The notes under the pieces are model-generated. The model had not been told where the DNA came from. It saw only the letters and a list, made by a program, of their open reading frames with translations, and did not search any database. A program made the translations under genes and the position numbers. A DNA stretch of 64,000 bases from Petrolisthes cinctipes. Its lineage: Eukaryota > Arthropoda > Malacostraca > Decapoda > Porcellanidae. The stretch's first letter is position 1. Each line of letters opens with the position of its first letter. Positions 60,161 through 64,000 of the stretch are shown piece after piece. Location: NCBI GenBank assembly GCA_033782935.1, contig JAWQEG010001318.1:186001-250000 (forward strand), in the 5' to 3' direction.

Positions 60161-62156
60161 TGTGAGGGGTCAAGGTCACTGTTGGCTCATGTAAACATCT
60201 TCACGGTAATCACTCGACCATGATTTGTATAAAACACGTAACTCTTCGTGTTTACTCTTCAAGACGATTGTGGCAGTCTCCATGAAACATCCAAATAATT
60301 TTACAGTCAGTGAAATTGTTATTCTTAATAGGTTGAATCTCTTTAATTAATAGACATATATATCAGTAAGTATACCTTGTCAGTTCCAAGGTCTCTCTAT
60401 GATCAGATGTTATTAATGGTCGAGTTAGACTAAAGGATTGGTTCTGAACGTCCTTTACTGTCATGGGGTGACAAGTGAGCAGCAATCTACGTGGTGTGGA
60501 GTCAGGTTATCTTACTTTGCTATTATAGGTTAATGCTTGTCTTTTGCTCAAGGGTCATTTCTTAACAAGGGACTTAGTGTGGAGGAAAGGTGATTCTGTG
60601 GACTTTGTCATTTGAAATTAATTATGATTTGTTTATGGTATACAATCCTACTACTGTCTTTATTTTTCCCTGCTTTCATCACTCTGACTCTAGCTACCTT
60701 TCCTTATATTATTACCATCTAAAGTCTCAATCCCTTTATTTTGCATTTTCCCAGACACACACTACAGCTTTCGATTAACATCATCAATTTTCTATCATGG
60801 CCGCGTTTATCTTCATGACTATTATTAGTAAACTCTTTACTGCATATCTTATCCATCAGCTTCTTCACTACATTCTCCAAACTCCACTCCCAGTCACTCC
60901 ATTTTTCACAAAGAGTCCATTTCCCCGACCTAAGAATATCACATAGAAGTTTGATATTATCATATATACAGCACCAAGAGTCTAAGATATCGATTATTGT
61001 CATGTATTCTTATTTATAAAATCGTTCTGGTAAATCTTAAGTCATGTTATTTGTTGACACATTTATGAGGCTGATTTAAAGTCCAATCTTTATTTAAATG
61101 AATTAGTAAGTGTGTGAACCATGGTGTGACAGAGATATATAACAGTGCTGTTTCGTGAGTTGCATTTAATGAACTAAATAGTTGCATGTAGTGTGCGTGC
61201 CTGGTCTTGTCCCCCCACTTGATGTATGTATGTACATCATTCTTTACTTTTTAAACATTCTTCCCTCTTCACATTTCACTTTCATTCCCCACCTTCCATT
61301 TTTGCTACAACAGCACACTCACATTCCTAGTAGACAAAAATAATTCAAGCTCATTCCATATCCTTTCAATCTATGTCTTCTCAATTGCTGTAGACATTTC
61401 CTCCTTTCATAGTTCTTTATCTGTAATGTTTTAATAGACTTGTAGAGGAGAACGAGAGTTAAAGTTCAGCTATGTATATGGATTGAATAAATGATCCAGC
61501 AAGTCTGTATCCTTTCAAACCACTGTGCTAAAAATACCAACAGCAGGTCGTGAATCACTTACTTGGCATTTAGGTGAGGAGTCTAGAACCAAATATATCT
61601 CGTGTCCCATTTGTGCTTTGTGCTCTGTTGTGTTTTCTCAGAGACCATCAATTTTACAGAAGTTTTAAGTTTAGAGGACACTCAACCAAATCTTTATAAT
61701 GTCAGACGTTGTGTTCGGTAAAGGGAAGGAGATCACATCGGTTACATGATGAAGGTGTAGGTTTTTCTAGATTAGTATAAAGTCATATTTATCATATTAT
61801 TTGCTTAAAATATACATTCGTTTTACGCCAGTACAGTAGAAATGAGTTTTAAATAGCTTTACTTATTTTCAGAGTATTTTTTAAATTTAGTCACACTACT
61901 TAACTTTAGAGTTTAGATGAACGAAATTTACTTTGAAATACAACATCGTCTGGCTTTAGTCTATACATATTATAAAATATATGAGCTATTGTCTATGAGT
62001 TTACTGAAATATGTAGGCTAATAGTACGTCCCTTCAACAACAATAACAATTAGGTGATAGAAAAGCCTTCATAACACGTCAGCAGTTGTTGGCGAGTCAA
62101 AGATGTTTAAACTTTAACTTTAATTCCTTTAGTGTTCATTAACACGTTGATGATGA

Positions 62157-62582
62157 GTGAACACAATCAATCTGAGTAAATTCCAAAGATGTCCAAGTTT
62201 TTCCACCAAAAGTACCTCAATCAACAAGGCAGAAGATCTTAAACAAACACCCAACCTCTGCGTCATTTTACCCCATGACACCAAAACCGTAGCAGATGTA
62301 TACTTATTAATGAGCGTGGTGTCTGCTGGAGCCTTCCACCCCAAGGAGGACACGTATTTCATTTTCAGGAGGCAGCGAAAGGTCGAGGCCACACTGTCTA
62401 TTCTTGGCCATCCCTTTCAGTGCTGGGGTCCGGTAGGTGGAGGATTTCCTAGTTGTACCTTTCACACGTCCTCACTATATACACAGTTTCCGGGATGCAT
62501 TACAAGGGGATCCGGTCCAGGAATTGGAGAATATGCTTCCTCTTTTGGTTCTCTTTTTATAGTTAATGCCTATATGATATAA
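62157..62582 (+). CDS. Unrecognised ORF, 141 codons
   Basis: This is one of the few long ORFs in the window not made of simple repeats. The composition is protein-like: ILPHDTKTVADVYLL, then FIFRRQRKVEATLSILGHP, then a Gly/Ser/Phe-rich end with GSGPGIGEYASSFGSLFIV. No family is recognised, no Kozak strength or splice signals argue for it, and it ends in AT-rich DNA. It could be an exon, a decayed gene fragment or chance. Confidence 0.2.
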   Translation: MNTINLSKFQRCPSFSTKSTSINKAEDLKQTPNLCVILPHDTKTVADVYLLMSVVSAGAFHPKEDTYFIFRRQRKVEATLSILGHPFQCWGPVGGGFPSCTFHTSSLYTQFPGCITRGSGPGIGEYASSFGSLFIVNAYMI

Positions 62583-63306
62583 TATACCTTATTATCATTA
62601 ATCTTATGTATATAGGATGTTATGGGATGGGATTTTTTCTCTGCTTAATAATCAATGTAATGGGATGATCATAAACCACTTTGTCCTTCTTGAGATATAC
62701 TGCATTGTCCTTAAGTTGATGATAAATTACTGAGTGACAAACTATTTTCCTTTATTGTACTGTCTTGTCTAGTGGGTACGAATAAGTTGATTATAGCATA
62801 CTATTGACTGTTAATGTATAATGACAGGACACACAAGTTCCATACAGATTTGTAGGTTCATTCGTAATCACTGGTGAATATAATTGCCTTTCAAGAAACT
62901 CTGTGTTTTTTGTCTCGTGTCATGCGTGATGATAGGACTCTGACACTTCAATACCAGGATCTGCTGCTTCACATGACACTCGAGATAGATTTGCAAGACA
63001 CACTGATGAAAATATAATGTCCAATTTGATTATTATTCTACTCATACATCGAGAACCTCCAGTCTTTAGTATGATTCCTTTGTGTTTGTTTACATGCCTT
63101 GACAACCACAGTTTTATCCATAGGAATTAAAATATCTTAACTTATCATAATTTTATATTTTTATTCTTCTCTACCATAAAGGGTTTGTGTGTTTTATTAC
63201 ATACAGTAACTTGACGTACCGGTACTGTATTATATTTTTGTCTTTGTATATTCTAACGTATAGGATTGGTGTGTTATATCGTAATAGTTTTGCCTCATAA
63301 TATAAG

Positions 63307-63468
63307 TTAATGATGTCGTTACTGTTGGTAAATCTATATTGATTCCTCTAAAATATTTCAAGTAACAGGGAATCATCATTATTTTTGTTAATCTGGTCCT
63401 ATATCCTGGCATACTTTGAAGGAATTAATAAGGCACTCCAATTCACCAAAAAGATAATCTCCCCTTAA
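63307..63468. mobile_element. Core hairpin family copy
   Basis: TTGATTCCTCTAAAATATTTC and GGCATACTTTGAAGGAATTA arms, loop ATTATTTTTGTTAATCTGG, right end AATCTCCCCTTAA. Same subgroup as the copies at 6699 and 12042. Confidence 0.65.
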
Positions 63469-63511
63469 ATGGATGAGTGAGAATTTGTTGCAGCTCTTGA
63501 CTTGGTGATTT

Positions 63512-63535
63512 CAGTCCCGTCCCGTCCCGTCCCGT
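63512..63535. repeat. (CCCGT)n microsatellite
   Basis: Four to five CCCGT units. Confidence 0.9.
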
Positions 63536-63705
63536 ATTGTAAACAAAGGATGGTATTGACGGAAGTGGTTAAGGGGAAGTTTATGGAGAGAGGTTTTATG
63601 AGGGTAGAGTGATGGAGTGCAGTGGATGTATCGATCACTCACTCACTCTCACTCCCTCTCTCTCTTTCTCTCTCTTTCTGTGTGTGTGTGTCGGATTGAG
63701 ATGAT

Positions 63706-63809
<104 letters not shown>

Positions 63810-64000
63810 GGGAAAGATGTAATAAGGTTTACTGTAGGGTATACGGGAATAAGAAAAAAAAAAAATGAGACACAAAGACAACAGAAATTGATAAAGCTAT
63901 AATAAGAAACACTAAAGCTTGTTTGTTTATGAAAAAAAAAATAACGCCGCCATTTCTAAATATATCTTGACCAGTTTTGGCACGGAGGTCCAGAAAACAT

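Larger units (their letters stand above)
57820..62120. other. No gene seen apart from repeats
   Basis: AT-rich. A minus-strand ORF at 61003-60719 (94 codons, Lys/Asp/Glu-rich, with WTLCEKWSDWEWSLENVV) is the only protein-like stretch; no family or splice support. Confidence 0.35.

Overview
The window looks like intron- and repeat-rich animal DNA, most likely from an arthropod and best fitting a decapod crustacean. This is inferred from very dense di- to tetranucleotide microsatellites, jockey-like and other non-LTR retrotransposon debris, many short hairpin (MITE-like) elements, and genes built from short exons with GT/AG borders. No prokaryotic gene organisation, rRNA, convincing tRNA or CRISPR array was seen.

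Two gene models can be supported, both on the minus strand. (1) 42031-37045: three exons encoding a C3HC4 RING finger, a long coiled coil, a 62-residue exon of unknown fold and a C-terminal cyclophilin-like domain. This resembles a TRIM-cyclophilin layout without a visible B-box. The 5' start exon was not found. As given, the copy has a one-base frameshift in the coiled-coil exon and a changed splice donor (GA where GT is expected), so it is either a recent pseudogene or an assembly error. The cyclophilin domain has lost most catalytic positions. (2) 49378-48271: a three-exon gene, all phase 0, for a 174-residue Ser-rich protein that starts MGSGSS (an N-myristoylation pattern) and has a strong Kozak context. 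I do not recognise its family.

Layout: 1-5 kb holds a degraded jockey-like LINE 3' end split by a TA-flanked hairpin element, then a ~70-bp minisatellite. 5-31 kb is dominated by CT/GA, CA/TG, ACC and GGAA/GAAA simple repeats, with abrupt switches of purine/pyrimidine strand and no convincing coding sequence. 31-36.7 kb carries two dead minus-strand LINE copies with inverted and tandem repeats. 37-42 kb is the RING/cyclophilin locus. 43.4-44 kb has two hairpin elements sharing one TA. 48-49.4 kb is the myristoylation-motif gene. 50-64 kb is again non-coding, with hairpin elements, a 117-bp higher-order tandem repeat, an (AT)n tract and further microsatellites.

The most pervasive unexplained structure is a family of ~150-165 bp near-palindromes, often ending TTAAGGGG...CCCCTTAA, with at least 17 recognisable copies across the 64 kb. 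Several other hairpin families occur at lower copy number.
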